Made by a program: the position numbers and the translations under genes. A stretch of DNA of 64,000 nucleotides from JAGOTP01 sp964582475 (lineage in GTDB: Bacteria; Patescibacteriota; Patescibacteriia; 2-12-FULL-60-25). The notes under the pieces were generated by a model. The model was not told where the DNA came from and made no database searches. It worked only from the letters and a program-made list of their open reading frames with translations. Location of the stretch: the NCBI GenBank assembly GCA_964582475.1, contig CAZOQS010000001.1, forward strand, positions 62,001 to 126,000, read 5' to 3'. Shown here piece after piece: positions 7,357-15,489 of the stretch (positions are counted from its first letter, which is position 1; each line of letters starts with the position of its first letter).

Positions 7357-8235
7357 TTAGTAAGTGAAATCTAATTGCGCAGATGCTAAATAGAACTTGT
7401 AAAATCGATCTGTGAAGGCTGTGAATCGATTTATTGCTCCCACATAGGTAGCGTATGTCTCAGGTTCTGTGTCTGGGTTAATGCTCTGAGGGCATGATCC
7501 GTCTATGATGTAGGCCCTCTGCTCAATGAGTGCGTCACATTCTTTCTTCAGCCAGTGGAACTCAGCTTCGACCCAAGTGCGTGCGCCTTGATCTTTCACA
7601 CGACTCAAGTCTAGATCGGAAAATTCCGTAAGTGGAAGAAGTGTAAATTCATTTGCTTCGAGGGTGTAGGCCTTTGGCGACGCGTCTATTGTTTTTTCAA
7701 GTTTATGCCTTGCGAGAAATGCGCGTACGCGAGCGGCAAGCACGCGGCCGGTAAATAAGTTATGAGTAGTATCTAAACGACCTGAAAGCTCAAAGTAGGC
7801 GGAGGTGCTCATTGATCCTAGAGGTTTGGCGAGCTCCTTGGCTAGATCTGGGATAACAGCTTGTGCGTGTACAGCCACTCTTTGGAAGGGAAGGGCGACT
7901 TGCCATGTAGCGAAAGGAAGTTCTTCATTTGGACTACCTAGTTGCGTAAAGCGTTCTTTCAGGCGCGCAGTGACTGTATTTGTGAAAACAAGGCTTTCTC
8001 GGAGTGCGTCACCATGCCCAAAAAGAAATAAGGCTTGACTATCACGTAGCCCGACGGTCGGTAATCCAATGAGGGCAGATAACGCCTTCAGGTCGGGGGC
8101 CGTGTCGATCTGGTTTAAAATACCTGATTTACCATCTGGTCCAAGGAGTGCGGAGGTAAGGTGGTTTTCAAGAGTGATTTCAGGAAGGGTTTCGGCAGGT
8201 CCTTGTCCTCCAAAGAGCTTATCAGGTGTTTTCAT
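7357..8235 (-). CDS. Hypothetical protein (292 aa)
   Basis: I do not recognise this protein. It is soluble, with no signal peptide, membrane helix or obvious catalytic motif. The N-terminal third is acidic and helical (LPEITLENHLTSALLGPDG), the middle contains 'LFLFGHGDALRESLVFTNTVTARLKERF', and the end is rich in aromatic residues (RFTAFTDRFYKFYLASAQLDFTY). Codon use resembles the surrounding core genes. It stands alone between two tRNA genes, with a TATCTTAG-like -10 region just upstream of the ATG. It is probably a lineage-specific Patescibacteria protein. Confidence 0.7.
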   Translation of the reverse strand: MKTPDKLFGGQGPAETLPEITLENHLTSALLGPDGKSGILNQIDTAPDLKALSALIGLPTVGLRDSQALFLFGHGDALRESLVFTNTVTARLKERFTQLGSPNEELPFATWQVALPFQRVAVHAQAVIPDLAKELAKPLGSMSTSAYFELSGRLDTTHNLFTGRVLAARVRAFLARHKLEKTIDASPKAYTLEANEFTLLPLTEFSDLDLSRVKDQGARTWVEAEFHWLKKECDALIEQRAYIIDGSCPQSINPDTEPETYATYVGAINRFTAFTDRFYKFYLASAQLDFTY

Positions 8236-8313
8236 ATAGCCTGTATCTTAGCGCATATTTTCATTACTTGTCCTAGAATCCAAAAGAATCAGAAAATTGG
8301 GTCGAGACATGAC

Positions 8314-8342
8314 TTGTCAAAAGGGGAGATTACCTGTTAAAT
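8314..8342 (+). promoter_or_regulatory. Promoter of tRNA-His
   Basis: TTGTCA (8314-8319) and TTAAAT (8337-8342) are separated by 17 bp. Transcription would start about 13 bases before the tRNA. Confidence 0.55.
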
Positions 8343-8361
8343 ACCGGTGCTCCAAAGACAT

Positions 8362-8436
8362 GGTGACCATGGTGTAGTGGTAACACAGCGGGTTGTGGTC
8401 CCGTTATCGAGAGTTCAATCCTCTCTGGTCACCCCA
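8362..8436 (+). tRNA. tRNA-His (anticodon GUG), integration target
   Basis: The cloverleaf is complete. It has G-1 (8362) opposite C73, the acceptor GTGACCA/TGGTCAC, an anticodon stem CGGG/CCCG with loop TTGTGGT (anticodon GUG), a T-arm GAGAG-TTCAATC-CTCTC and an encoded CCA (8434-8436). The 3' end is the attachment site of the adjoining element: the core repeat starts inside the acceptor stem, and the recombinase gene on the other strand ends 30 bases inside the tRNA. The tRNA itself is intact. Confidence 0.95.
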
Positions 8437-10023
8437 TCGAGAATAAACCTCCTCAACACGGGAGGTTTTCTCGTACATAGGGGCTTTTTTGAGAGGTTCT
8501 AACCGTTTTATATCTTTTTTGATGCTTTCAAGCGCGTTGGAAATGGGGACGATCCATTCTGCTTGTTCGATGGTCAGCTTTCCATCTTTCAGAACGTAGC
8601 TTGTACCGATGGTATTGAATACTTCACGGCGTGTTTTGATGTCGCCAGCCATAAAGATAGCGTAAGCGTTGGTCGCAAAGTGAAACGCCTGTTCCGTGAG
8701 TTCTAACCACTTCTCGGCGCGATCATGCGTCTCGTTCAAACGCTGATTTGTTCGGGTCAGTTCTTTTTGTAACGCTTCACGTTCCCGTGAAAAGGTCTCA
8801 TCGTCGATCAAGTCCCGATAACGCATCTTTGTCAGGTTATCCAGCTGACGTTGCGTGTCATTGTATGTCGTTTCGAGCATGGCGCGCGTTTGGGTACGCG
8901 TTTCGATTTCCGTGTCGTTGCTTCGACGCAGTTTTGAGAGCGCGAAATCACGGAACTCTGGGTCAATCGTGAACTTGAGTATCTCTTTCCCGATTTGTTG
9001 TTCCAGTACATCCTTTGTGACCGCTGGTTCGTGACACACGACCTCACGGCTTCGCCGTCGCGTGCAACGATAGTAGGTGTAGTGGCTGATCTTGCTCGTT
9101 GTTTTGTAATGCTTGGTTTTTTCTTCCGCAGTCACATAGCAACCGCACGTCCCACAACGGATGATGCCCGTGAAAGAGAACTCGTGGATTTGTGGCTTGG
9201 GCTTGCTCTTGTTGCCGAGCAATACCTGAACGCGATCAAACTCATCCATCGAGATCATTGGCTCGTGTGCGCCTTGGTATTCCTTGCCGTTGTAGCAGAC
9301 GATTCCCGCATAGAACTTATTGTTCAGCATTTTGTAGATCATGCTGTCCGCAAGCGGCTTATCGCCGGAGCGATGCCGTTTGGGAGTAAGAAAACCCCAT
9401 TCGTCATTTGCGATCTGTATGATATTGGTTGGGTTGTAGTTTCCCGTCAGCATCAAGTCCCACATCTTCCGCACCAGATGGAAACGGTCTGGGTCTTTGA
9501 CGATAGTCTTGGTCAAAACGTCATTCAGGTAGCCCATAGGAGCACGCGCGGGGAGCCATCCCTTTGAGACCTTGCTATCCAGACCTCGCAACGTGTTCTT
9601 GCGGAGATCGAGGATGAACTGGTTAGCCATGCCGCTCTCAACGCTGAACAAGAGCACGTTGTCCGTCGGTTGGTACTCACGATCCATCGTGCGGATGGAT
9701 TTGATGACGCCATCTTGGAGCATCATTTGGAGACGACCGCTATCTACGGGATTTCGTGAAAGGCGGTTGATCTGCCAGCAGAGGATGCCGTCGGCTTTTC
9801 CTTTTTCGATTTGTTCGAGGACTTTTTCAAACACGGGACGTGACGCCGGACGCTTGGCGCTCTTGGCTTCGGTCATGATCTCGACCACGTTCAACCTCAA
9901 GAGTTGGCCGAGTTCCTTGAGGCGGTCTTTTTGGTCATCAATGGATTGCACTTGGCGATCCTCGCTTTCGGAGGACTTCCGCGCGTACAAGATGTAGCGT
10001 AGGTTATTTTCGGGGAGTTTCAT
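8404..10023 (-). CDS. Large serine recombinase (site-specific integrase)
   Basis: This 539-residue protein catalyses integration of the element. Residues 10-155 are the resolvase/invertase domain: 'YILYARKSSESEDRQVQS' holds the nucleophilic serine (about S17), followed by 'GILCWQINRLSRNPVDSG'. A recombinase (PF07508) domain follows ('LDSKVSKGWLPARAPMGY', 'ADSMIYKMLNNKFYAGIV'), then a zinc ribbon with CGTCGCY and a distal Cys pair around 300-350, and a long coiled coil near 385-440. The gene abuts tRNA-His, and its last 9 codons, including the stop, are antisense to the tRNA, so they are host DNA. The start MKLPENN follows an A/C-rich leader without a Shine-Dalgarno site. Confidence 0.95.
   Translation of the reverse strand: MKLPENNLRYILYARKSSESEDRQVQSIDDQKDRLKELGQLLRLNVVEIMTEAKSAKRPASRPVFEKVLEQIEKGKADGILCWQINRLSRNPVDSGRLQMMLQDGVIKSIRTMDREYQPTDNVLLFSVESGMANQFILDLRKNTLRGLDSKVSKGWLPARAPMGYLNDVLTKTIVKDPDRFHLVRKMWDLMLTGNYNPTNIIQIANDEWGFLTPKRHRSGDKPLADSMIYKMLNNKFYAGIVCYNGKEYQGAHEPMISMDEFDRVQVLLGNKSKPKPQIHEFSFTGIIRCGTCGCYVTAEEKTKHYKTTSKISHYTYYRCTRRRSREVVCHEPAVTKDVLEQQIGKEILKFTIDPEFRDFALSKLRRSNDTEIETRTQTRAMLETTYNDTQRQLDNLTKMRYRDLIDDETFSREREALQKELTRTNQRLNETHDRAEKWLELTEQAFHFATNAYAIFMAGDIKTRREVFNTIGTSYVLKDGKLTIEQAEWIVPISNALESIKKDIKRLEPLKKAPMYEKTSRVEEVYSRWGDQRGLNSR
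8431..8438 (+). repeat. attL core (direct repeat, left)
   Basis: ACCCCATC spans the last bases of tRNA-His (acceptor end, discriminator and CCA) and two bases beyond. The same 8-mer ends the element at 21963. Short cores are usual for large serine recombinases, which need only a short identical crossover region. Confidence 0.7.
8438..8473 (+). terminator. Element-borne terminator behind tRNA-His
   Basis: AAACCTCC (8445-8452) pairs with GGAGGTTT (8461-8468), with an outer CGAG/CTCG extension, and is followed by TTTCTCG. It lies directly after the tRNA and inside the antisense 3' end of the recombinase gene, so it can replace the host terminator displaced by insertion. Confidence 0.6.
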
Positions 10024-10205
10024 AATAGGGTCATGTTTGGTTTATTGATTCGATATACAAAAAGGACGGCTCTGGTTGATCCTGCTCCACATACGCGAAA
10101 CGCGTGATGCTTTGCTGGCAGAGCCGCCCTTTTCGGGTAGCAAAATACAACAAAAGCGTTTCACGTCTGGGATCAGGATCAACGGTGTCATAATAGCTCA
10201 ACTGA

Positions 10206-10808
10206 TTACTTTTGTGAACGGTTGGCGAGCATGTTCGTGGCGGCGGTCAGGGCGTCCATGCTGGGGAGGCTGTCCATTTTGCGGAGTAGGCGTCGGTAGC
10301 GTTTTGTCGGTCTACCACGCCAGTATTTGACCCTCATGGCCGCCTCCTTTTCGTCCAAGTTGCTGAACAGACTTTTGCCCAGAACATGCCACATGCCCGA
10401 GTGGGTCTCTTGCTGGCTTTGGTAGGCCAGATCGTAACAGCGACGGCATCCGTAGTATTTGCCCGCGCCATAGAGGACGCCGACACGCCTACGACAGGCG
10501 ACGCCGTTTCGGATCAATGGGCAGATGAACCAGTATCGTTTCCCTCCGAAGAAACAGGGCGTGCTCACGACCTCTACCTTGTAATCAAGATCGGTTTTCA
10601 CGCCATCAAAACCTGTGTGGGTGTAATGAAGACGGAAGTGCGGATCATCGCCATAAACACATCCCACGATCCCGATACTGCTCTTGTTTCCAGACCAGCC
10701 ATGCGTCCACGTCATCGTGCCACTGCTATAGCCACCATCAAGATAGCCATGCTTTTTGAGAAAGCCGACGCTCATGCCGCGAGATGTCTCACATGTATCC
10801 TTGGCCAT
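10206..10808 (-). CDS. Zinc-finger protein of mobile elements, unknown function
   Basis: This 200-residue protein has an N-terminal beta-rich half (GMSVGFLKKHGYLDGGYSSG, then 'TWTHG', 'FDGVKTDLDYKVEVVSTPC') and a central cysteine cluster: 'FICPLIRNGVACRRRVGVLY' followed by 'YYGCRRCYDLAYQSQQ'. The spacing suggests one zinc site built from the C..C pairs, and a basic helical tail follows (YWRGRPTKRYRRLLRKMD). Similar zinc-ribbon proteins with a C-R-x-C-Y-x-L-x-Y-x-S-Q motif are common on bacterial integrative elements and have no assigned function. DNA binding is plausible. It lies between the recombinase and the primase operon and has an AATAAACC-containing leader. Confidence 0.72.
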   Translation of the reverse strand: MAKDTCETSRGMSVGFLKKHGYLDGGYSSGTMTWTHGWSGNKSSIGIVGCVYGDDPHFRLHYTHTGFDGVKTDLDYKVEVVSTPCFFGGKRYWFICPLIRNGVACRRRVGVLYGAGKYYGCRRCYDLAYQSQQETHSGMWHVLGKSLFSNLDEKEAAMRVKYWRGRPTKRYRRLLRKMDSLPSMDALTAATNMLANRSQK

Positions 10809-10867
10809 ACGCTCGAAATCAATAGGACTTGGTAGGTTTATTCAAAACCTGTTTTTACGAAACGAAC

Positions 10868-11416
10868 TCACTCCCCAAGGGGAGCTTGTCCGTCCATGTT
10901 CAGGTCAACGACCGTAGGAGCGGGGACGTTTTCACCATTCCGCGCGGCTTGGATGCGCTGAAGTTCGTGGAGCATGCGGAAAAAGGATCGTTCGATGGCC
11001 GTCAGATACCGCAAGACCTTTTCTGTGAGGTAGCTTGTCAGGGGAGCGGCTTCGATGGCCTCCTCGTGGCCTTCCTTTGAACCGTAGATGATGGTCGGGA
11101 AGTCCTCGCCTTTGACCTTCTCCTTTGCCGCTTCGCTTCCATGCCGCTCGACGGCAAGGGCGCGACGCATACGCCACATGTCGGCCACAAGGCGGTCTAC
11201 GAGGAACGCTTCCATCTCTCCGTGAGGTGCGAGTTCGGCGGTAATCGAGCGGCAGAGTTCATCGAGCGTTTTCGCATCCTCCGATTTGAGCAGGACTTCA
11301 CGCGATAGTAAGCCATGACGGATCGCGTTCTTGCTGACCAAGGCTTTGCCTTCCTCGGTCTTTGCGCCGCCGCCCCGATGGGCGACGGCTTCTTGGTTGT
11401 GTTGTGCTTGTTCCAT
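10868..11416 (-). CDS. Mobile-element protein with TEEGKA...SKNAIRHGL motif
   Basis: This 182-residue protein begins with a basic stretch 'GGGAKTEEGKALVSKNAIRHGL', a motif shared by many small hypothetical proteins on phages and integrative elements. The remainder is alpha-helical ('DELCRSITAELAPHGEMEAFLVDRLVADMWRMRRALAVE' and 'LRYLTAIERSFFRMLHELQRIQAAR'), which suggests a dimerising or DNA-binding bundle. Function is unknown; a terminase-small-subunit-like or regulatory role is speculation. The start codon follows the stop of the upstream 75-residue gene after two bases, so the two are translationally coupled. Confidence 0.68.
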   Translation of the reverse strand: MEQAQHNQEAVAHRGGGAKTEEGKALVSKNAIRHGLLSREVLLKSEDAKTLDELCRSITAELAPHGEMEAFLVDRLVADMWRMRRALAVERHGSEAAKEKVKGEDFPTIIYGSKEGHEEAIEAAPLTSYLTEKVLRYLTAIERSFFRMLHELQRIQAARNGENVPAPTVVDLNMDGQAPLGE

Positions 11417-11418
11417 AG

Positions 11419-11646
11419 TTATTTGAGGTCAGTTGAATGAGAGGCGATCTCGTTAGACCACCAGTGGAGGAAGCCTTCCACGTTATTGCGGATGTCCTGC
11501 CTGATGCGGATGACGTTTTCATCGTTCAGTTCATGGTCTCCCCATCGGTCAAAGACGTACTCCCTGACGCACTCCATCGTGAGCCATTTGAGCTTGCGAT
11601 AGAGCTTGATGTCGATCCCGACTTTCTTGGATAATCGGCGTTTCAT
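11419..11646 (-). CDS. Hypothetical small basic protein (75 aa)
   Basis: I do not recognise it. It starts MKRRLSKKVGIDIK and is basic at the N-terminus, then acidic and aromatic ('VREYVFDRWGDHELNDENVIRIRQDIRNNVEGFLHWW'). It lies between the primase and the KHGL-motif gene in a tight leftward operon, with 24 bases on its upstream side and 2 on its downstream side. The intergenic leader contains AATCAATAAACC, which recurs before the recombinase gene. Confidence 0.6.
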   Translation of the reverse strand: MKRRLSKKVGIDIKLYRKLKWLTMECVREYVFDRWGDHELNDENVIRIRQDIRNNVEGFLHWWSNEIASHSTDLK

Positions 11647-11670
11647 ATTGGTTACAGTGTCAGAATAGGT

Positions 11671-13875
11671 TTATTGATTCCGCAGGTTCTTGCACTCATC
11701 GGACATGAACCATCGGAAGTCGTCTTTGAGGCAGATGGTTTTTTCGACGTTGCCGACCATGCCTCCGTGGATTTCTTTGATGTCACACACATCGAGCGCC
11801 TTCAGCGTTTCCATTTCTTTGAGAGCGGTGGTCTTGGAGCATTGCAAGAGCGATTCGACTTGGGTGGTTTTCAACTCCCCGCCGTTCTCGATCAGGATGC
11901 TCAAGAGCTTGGCGCGTGTTGGCGGTGCGCTATCGACCGCCAACTCGATCACGAAGTGCAGATCGTCATTTGTGATTTGTGAGCGTCCGGCAACGACGGC
12001 GTGACCACGGCAGAGGTTGTAGAACAGTTGGGAGATGCGGTCTGGCTTCTCGATGGTAGGAGGTTGGTAATCGAACTCGATCTCGTCATTATCAAACCGA
12101 CGTTCCTTGAACAGGCCAATGACGCCGCGCAGGTTGGCCAAGAGCTTGGCACAACGTGTGATGACGAGCAGGCAGTCGCGCGGATCGCCTTGGCGGTTCC
12201 ATTCGATGCCTTCCTGATGACGATGCCAAAGGCTGAATAAAAACTGTTTGGTGATGATGCGGCACGCGCGTTCTTTGTCCTTCACCGCTGTAGACACGAG
12301 TTGATCGGCAAGTTCGCTTTCACTCTTGTTGCGGGCGTTCATGTTCAGGAAGAACAGACGCGCTCCAAGGCTTCCCATTGTCTTCCAAACGCGTGATGGG
12401 ATGGGCGTCGAAGCAGCCAACATCATGAACAGATACTCTCCGATGTATGCACGCTCCCCGTGGATGCCGGAATCGGTCTTGAACCCTTCGCCGTCGAGCA
12501 CGCGCGTCAGGATGCCGAGACACTCCTGCAAATCGTCCTCACGCTTTGAGAACAGGGTCGCCAAGTCACGCACGAGGAACATGTGATAACGGAGGCGCGG
12601 GAGCAGGTCGATCTCGGCGAGCTTTTCACGAGTGACGTTCACCGCGTTCGATACGAACGATGCGGGTGTGAACTTGTCGGATGCGTAGGTCAGACCTTCG
12701 AGACCGTCAAAGAAGTTGATCGTGATGGTCTTGCCGCTCGATGGAACATCCACGAGCACAAGCGCGAACGGATTGGTGATGTCTTTGATGAGGAGCTGGG
12801 AAATAACCGATAAACCGACCTCGGCGGCAAAAGCGCAATCGGGGAAGTTCTGATTCACGATGTCGCGCCATTCCTCGAATGGGACGATTTTATCTACCTT
12901 TTCGATCCGCTTGATGCGTGTCTTGGCATCGAAGCGGCTTACGGCTTGCGACAAGTCCATGAACGCTTGGGGATCGCCGCCGTACTTGGTGAAGTAGTCC
13001 GTCACGTCTTTCAGCCCCTCACCCATGTCCAAGGGGAGACGGGTTTGGTAGAGCTTCAGCGTGTCGATGCTTTTCAGGGCATCAAGAACGCGCGTTGCTC
13101 CTTTCTCGCCCTCGGTGTCGTTGTCGTAGCAGACGCAGACCGATTCGAGACTTGAGAACTCCTTGACCCATTCCTGTTTGAACGTGCCGCATCCGCCCGT
13201 TGATGTGATGGCTGGGATGCCTTTCGAGAGCAGGACGAGACAATCGAACTCACCCTCGCAGATATGAAGACTGGTCGCGCCTTTGAACATCTGCCAGTCG
13301 AACAGCTCATGCGTTGCTCCCATTGGCCAGACTTTCATCTTGGGGAGCTTTTCGTCTTTAGTTTCAGGATCACGCCGGAGCTTCAACAGCGAGTATTCGT
13401 TGGGCGCATCCTTTTTCGGGATCGGGATGGTGATCCAGTTTGTGCCGTAGAACTCTCCCCACCCGAGCTTGAACTGGTTGATGATGTCATCCGTGATCCC
13501 GCGACCGTTCAGGTAGCGGCGGATGTTGTCGGGGAGCGCTTGATGACAGCGCTCAACGTGCTCTTTCGTGACTTCTTCGACGGGTTTTTTGCGGTCAGAC
13601 TTTTTGGCGGAAAATGGTGGATTCTGATCGCGGAACAACACACGGACATCATCGCCGAGATGCTTGGCGAGAATGACGAGGTTGCCCTTCTCCCCGCACT
13701 TTTTGCAATCAAACTGTCCCGTGTCTTTGGAGAAGTAGAGATGCTGTTCATTCGGACGGCTGTCATCGTCGCATCCGTTGAACAGGCACTTTGTCACGAT
13801 TTGGTTTCCGGCTTCACGAAAGGCGATGCCTTTGGAAGTCAGATACTCCATCGCGGTGATTTGGTTTGGTTCCAT
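11671..13875 (-). CDS. Primase (Toprim) / AAA+-like replication protein
   Basis: This 734-residue protein has a DnaG/TraC-like primase front end and an ATPase back end. A zinc-binding domain (C30, C35, C57, C60) is followed by a Toprim domain with E207 in 'ICEGEFDC' and the acidic 'YDNDTEG' at 250-256. From about 365 an ATPase domain contains the P-loop-like 'VDVPSSGKT' (375-383), and the C-terminal 90 residues form a winged-helix ('SLLQCSKTTALKEMETLKAL'). Such primase-helicase fusions drive replication of plasmids, phage satellites and integrative elements after excision. It heads the leftward operon 13875-10868. No separate origin could be identified, though an initiation site would be expected nearby. 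Confidence 0.85.
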   Translation of the reverse strand: MEPNQITAMEYLTSKGIAFREAGNQIVTKCLFNGCDDDSRPNEQHLYFSKDTGQFDCKKCGEKGNLVILAKHLGDDVRVLFRDQNPPFSAKKSDRKKPVEEVTKEHVERCHQALPDNIRRYLNGRGITDDIINQFKLGWGEFYGTNWITIPIPKKDAPNEYSLLKLRRDPETKDEKLPKMKVWPMGATHELFDWQMFKGATSLHICEGEFDCLVLLSKGIPAITSTGGCGTFKQEWVKEFSSLESVCVCYDNDTEGEKGATRVLDALKSIDTLKLYQTRLPLDMGEGLKDVTDYFTKYGGDPQAFMDLSQAVSRFDAKTRIKRIEKVDKIVPFEEWRDIVNQNFPDCAFAAEVGLSVISQLLIKDITNPFALVLVDVPSSGKTITINFFDGLEGLTYASDKFTPASFVSNAVNVTREKLAEIDLLPRLRYHMFLVRDLATLFSKREDDLQECLGILTRVLDGEGFKTDSGIHGERAYIGEYLFMMLAASTPIPSRVWKTMGSLGARLFFLNMNARNKSESELADQLVSTAVKDKERACRIITKQFLFSLWHRHQEGIEWNRQGDPRDCLLVITRCAKLLANLRGVIGLFKERRFDNDEIEFDYQPPTIEKPDRISQLFYNLCRGHAVVAGRSQITNDDLHFVIELAVDSAPPTRAKLLSILIENGGELKTTQVESLLQCSKTTALKEMETLKALDVCDIKEIHGGMVGNVEKTICLKDDFRWFMSDECKNLRNQ

Positions 13876-13890
13876 AATGGGAATATGTGG

Positions 13891-14094
13891 TTAGTGAGTG
13901 GGTATGGTCGCCGCTTGCTTCCGCACTGTTTGTGCGATCCGTTCTTCCTCGTCCGTAAGCGGGCGGTACACGATTTGCATGAGGCGAATCAGACTGGTGG
14001 CCTTGGCGTGCGCCTCGGCCTTCTCGATGCGCGTTCCGAACTTGCGCTCGTAGATGTCTTGGAACTCCTCGATGTCTTCGTCGGTGAGTTGCAT
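13891..14094 (-). CDS. Hypothetical small protein (67 aa)
   Basis: A short acidic-to-basic helical protein: 'TDEDIEEFQDIYERKFGTRIEKAEA' followed by 'RLMQIVYRPLTDEEERIAQTVRK'. The first half resembles small element proteins found near replication genes, but I cannot name a family. It is 15 bases upstream of the primase start and 6 bases downstream of the DUF5659-like gene, so it belongs to the same operon. Confidence 0.6.
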   Translation of the reverse strand: MQLTDEDIEEFQDIYERKFGTRIEKAEAHAKATSLIRLMQIVYRPLTDEEERIAQTVRKQAATIPTH

Positions 14095-14100
14095 AGACGC

Positions 14101-14364
14101 TCACGAGGAATAGAGGCGGTTCTTGATGGCGCGGATCGAATCGAAATACGTGCGTGCATTGAGTTTCAAACGGTCATTCCAGTAGTCCTCGATGTCGCGC
14201 TCGATGGTTTTGTCACGGCGGTAGACGAACTGTGCCTTGTTCGGGCTGTTGTCCTTGTCTACGGCGTAAAGCTCATGCTCAAGGCAGAACAACGCGCAGG
14301 TCAGTCCGAGATCAAAGGTCAAGAAAAACTCCGTTGGAGAGAGGTACTCCAGTTCTTGGTTCAT
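14101..14364 (-). CDS. DUF5659-like protein
   Basis: This 87-residue protein has the layout I associate with DUF5659 domain proteins of Patescibacteria and other mobile elements. An N-terminal 'TFDLGLTCALFCLEHELYAVD' is followed by 'FVYRRDKTIERDIEDYWNDRL' and then 'ARTYFDSIRAIKNRLYS'. Function is unknown; the genes typically lie next to replication or recombination genes, as here. The start at 14364 (MNQELEYLSP) was chosen because the upstream 17 codons look like non-coding A/C-rich leader. The family assignment rests on memory of the motif and should be treated as probable. Confidence 0.62.
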   Translation of the reverse strand: MNQELEYLSPTEFFLTFDLGLTCALFCLEHELYAVDKDNSPNKAQFVYRRDKTIERDIEDYWNDRLKLNARTYFDSIRAIKNRLYSS

Positions 14365-14442
14365 AGTTGGGTTGTGTAAGTCGTTAGGAGCGGTTGTTCG
14401 ACTTTGGTTGCGCAACCTCGTTTCGTTCCCGCTTACGCAAGC

Positions 14443-14480
14443 ATAAAAAAGAACCTGTCCGACACGCTTTGGACAGGTTC
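14443..14480 (-). terminator. Rho-independent terminator (leftward)
   Basis: GAACCTGTCC (14451-14460) and GGACAGGTTC (14471-14480) form a perfect 10-bp stem. On the minus strand it is followed by TTTTTTATG. It ends the two-gene unknown cassette transcribed from 16634. A partial copy (CCGACAGGTTTTATT) lies just beyond, at 14490-14505. Confidence 0.82.
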
Positions 14481-14499
14481 CGACAAACTCCGACAGGTT

Positions 14500-15489
14500 T
14501 TATTCTGGCATCTGCATCAAATGGCCGTTTTTCCCATCGCCCATTGGCATTGTTTGCAGGATTTTCTCCACAAGTTCAGGTTTTTGCTTATGAGAACGGT
14601 CGCCTTTGATGATGCGCGAACGTAGTGTTGAAAAGTAATCGGCTGGATCAGCAATCGTCACCGTCAATGCGTTCGTTACGACATCAGACAGGGCATCAAC
14701 TTGCTGTGGCTTGCCCAAGTTCGCCCCCAGCGTCTTGAGATAGTAGTGCGCGGGTTGGCTTGATGAGTATTTCCGAAGCGTCTCACCACCGTAGGTCAAT
14801 CGACCGTCCGCTGTGAACGCAGGAACTCCCCAGCAGTCCTCAACACGTTCTTTGAATCGCTCCACCTCCCATTTGAGCGCGATCTTTGGCACGCTCATGA
14901 AATCGGCAGGGTTCATGACTTTCATCCACTTCTCTCTGCCAACCGGTGCGCTAACCTCACGCCGCGAGCAAGACAAGACAATGATCCGAGCATCCGAACC
15001 AAGCGCCTTTGCGCTGATGATCCTCGACCATTGATCCGCTGACACATCATTCTCCATCCAGAAAATAGATACAGCTCCCATGACCCCGTTGAGCGTGCCG
15101 ATGAAACGAACCGCCTCATCGGAAGTAGCGCACGATGTTTCTCGGACTTCCATCGCCGACTTGAAAGCGTTTTGCAGTACCTCAAGATCAAATAAAAGCG
15201 GCTTGATGTCTGATGGGTTGATATAGAAAAAACCTCCGTCCTCCTTGATGCAAACGCCCTGAAAGCGACCGTCGGCGATTGGGCTGATTTTGGCCGTGTG
15301 CTCGCGGCAATCAGGACAGAGGATGTCAGCAGGCATCGTTGCATCAGCAAGAAAGCCAGCCGCTTTGAAAGCGGTCAAAGCGCCTTTATCCAAGCCGACA
15401 TCGTTCGCAAAAACTCGTCGAGGAGCTTTGTAGCGACACGCCTTGTCGAGAAAGGCGGCGACCGTTACTCCTCGTTGCAGAACTTCCAT
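14500..15489 (-). CDS. Unknown element protein B (329 aa), second gene of a two-gene cassette
   Basis: I do not recognise this protein. It opens with a helical region ('AAFLDKACRYKAPRRVFANDVGLDKGALTAF'), has a single CPDC pair near residue 59 that might bind zinc with other residues, and continues with an alpha/beta portion ('GVMGAVSIFWMENDVSADQWSRII', 'DARIIVLSCSRREV'). That portion resembles a Rossmann-type strand-helix pattern, without a clear nucleotide motif. There is no membrane segment. Its start overlaps the end of the upstream 389-residue gene by 25 bases, so the two are translated together. A strong terminator follows. The position beside a type III R-M operon makes a defence role possible, but this is inference. 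Confidence 0.65.
   Translation of the reverse strand: MEVLQRGVTVAAFLDKACRYKAPRRVFANDVGLDKGALTAFKAAGFLADATMPADILCPDCREHTAKISPIADGRFQGVCIKEDGGFFYINPSDIKPLLFDLEVLQNAFKSAMEVRETSCATSDEAVRFIGTLNGVMGAVSIFWMENDVSADQWSRIISAKALGSDARIIVLSCSRREVSAPVGREKWMKVMNPADFMSVPKIALKWEVERFKERVEDCWGVPAFTADGRLTYGGETLRKYSSSQPAHYYLKTLGANLGKPQQVDALSDVVTNALTVTIADPADYFSTLRSRIIKGDRSHKQKPELVEKILQTMPMGDGKNGHLMQMPE

Noticed and set aside
13264..14379. Open frame of 371 codons on the plus strand across the primase gene
   Set aside because: It is antisense to the primase, which has clear zinc, Toprim and ATPase motifs. The antisense product has no recognisable domain and results from codon bias.
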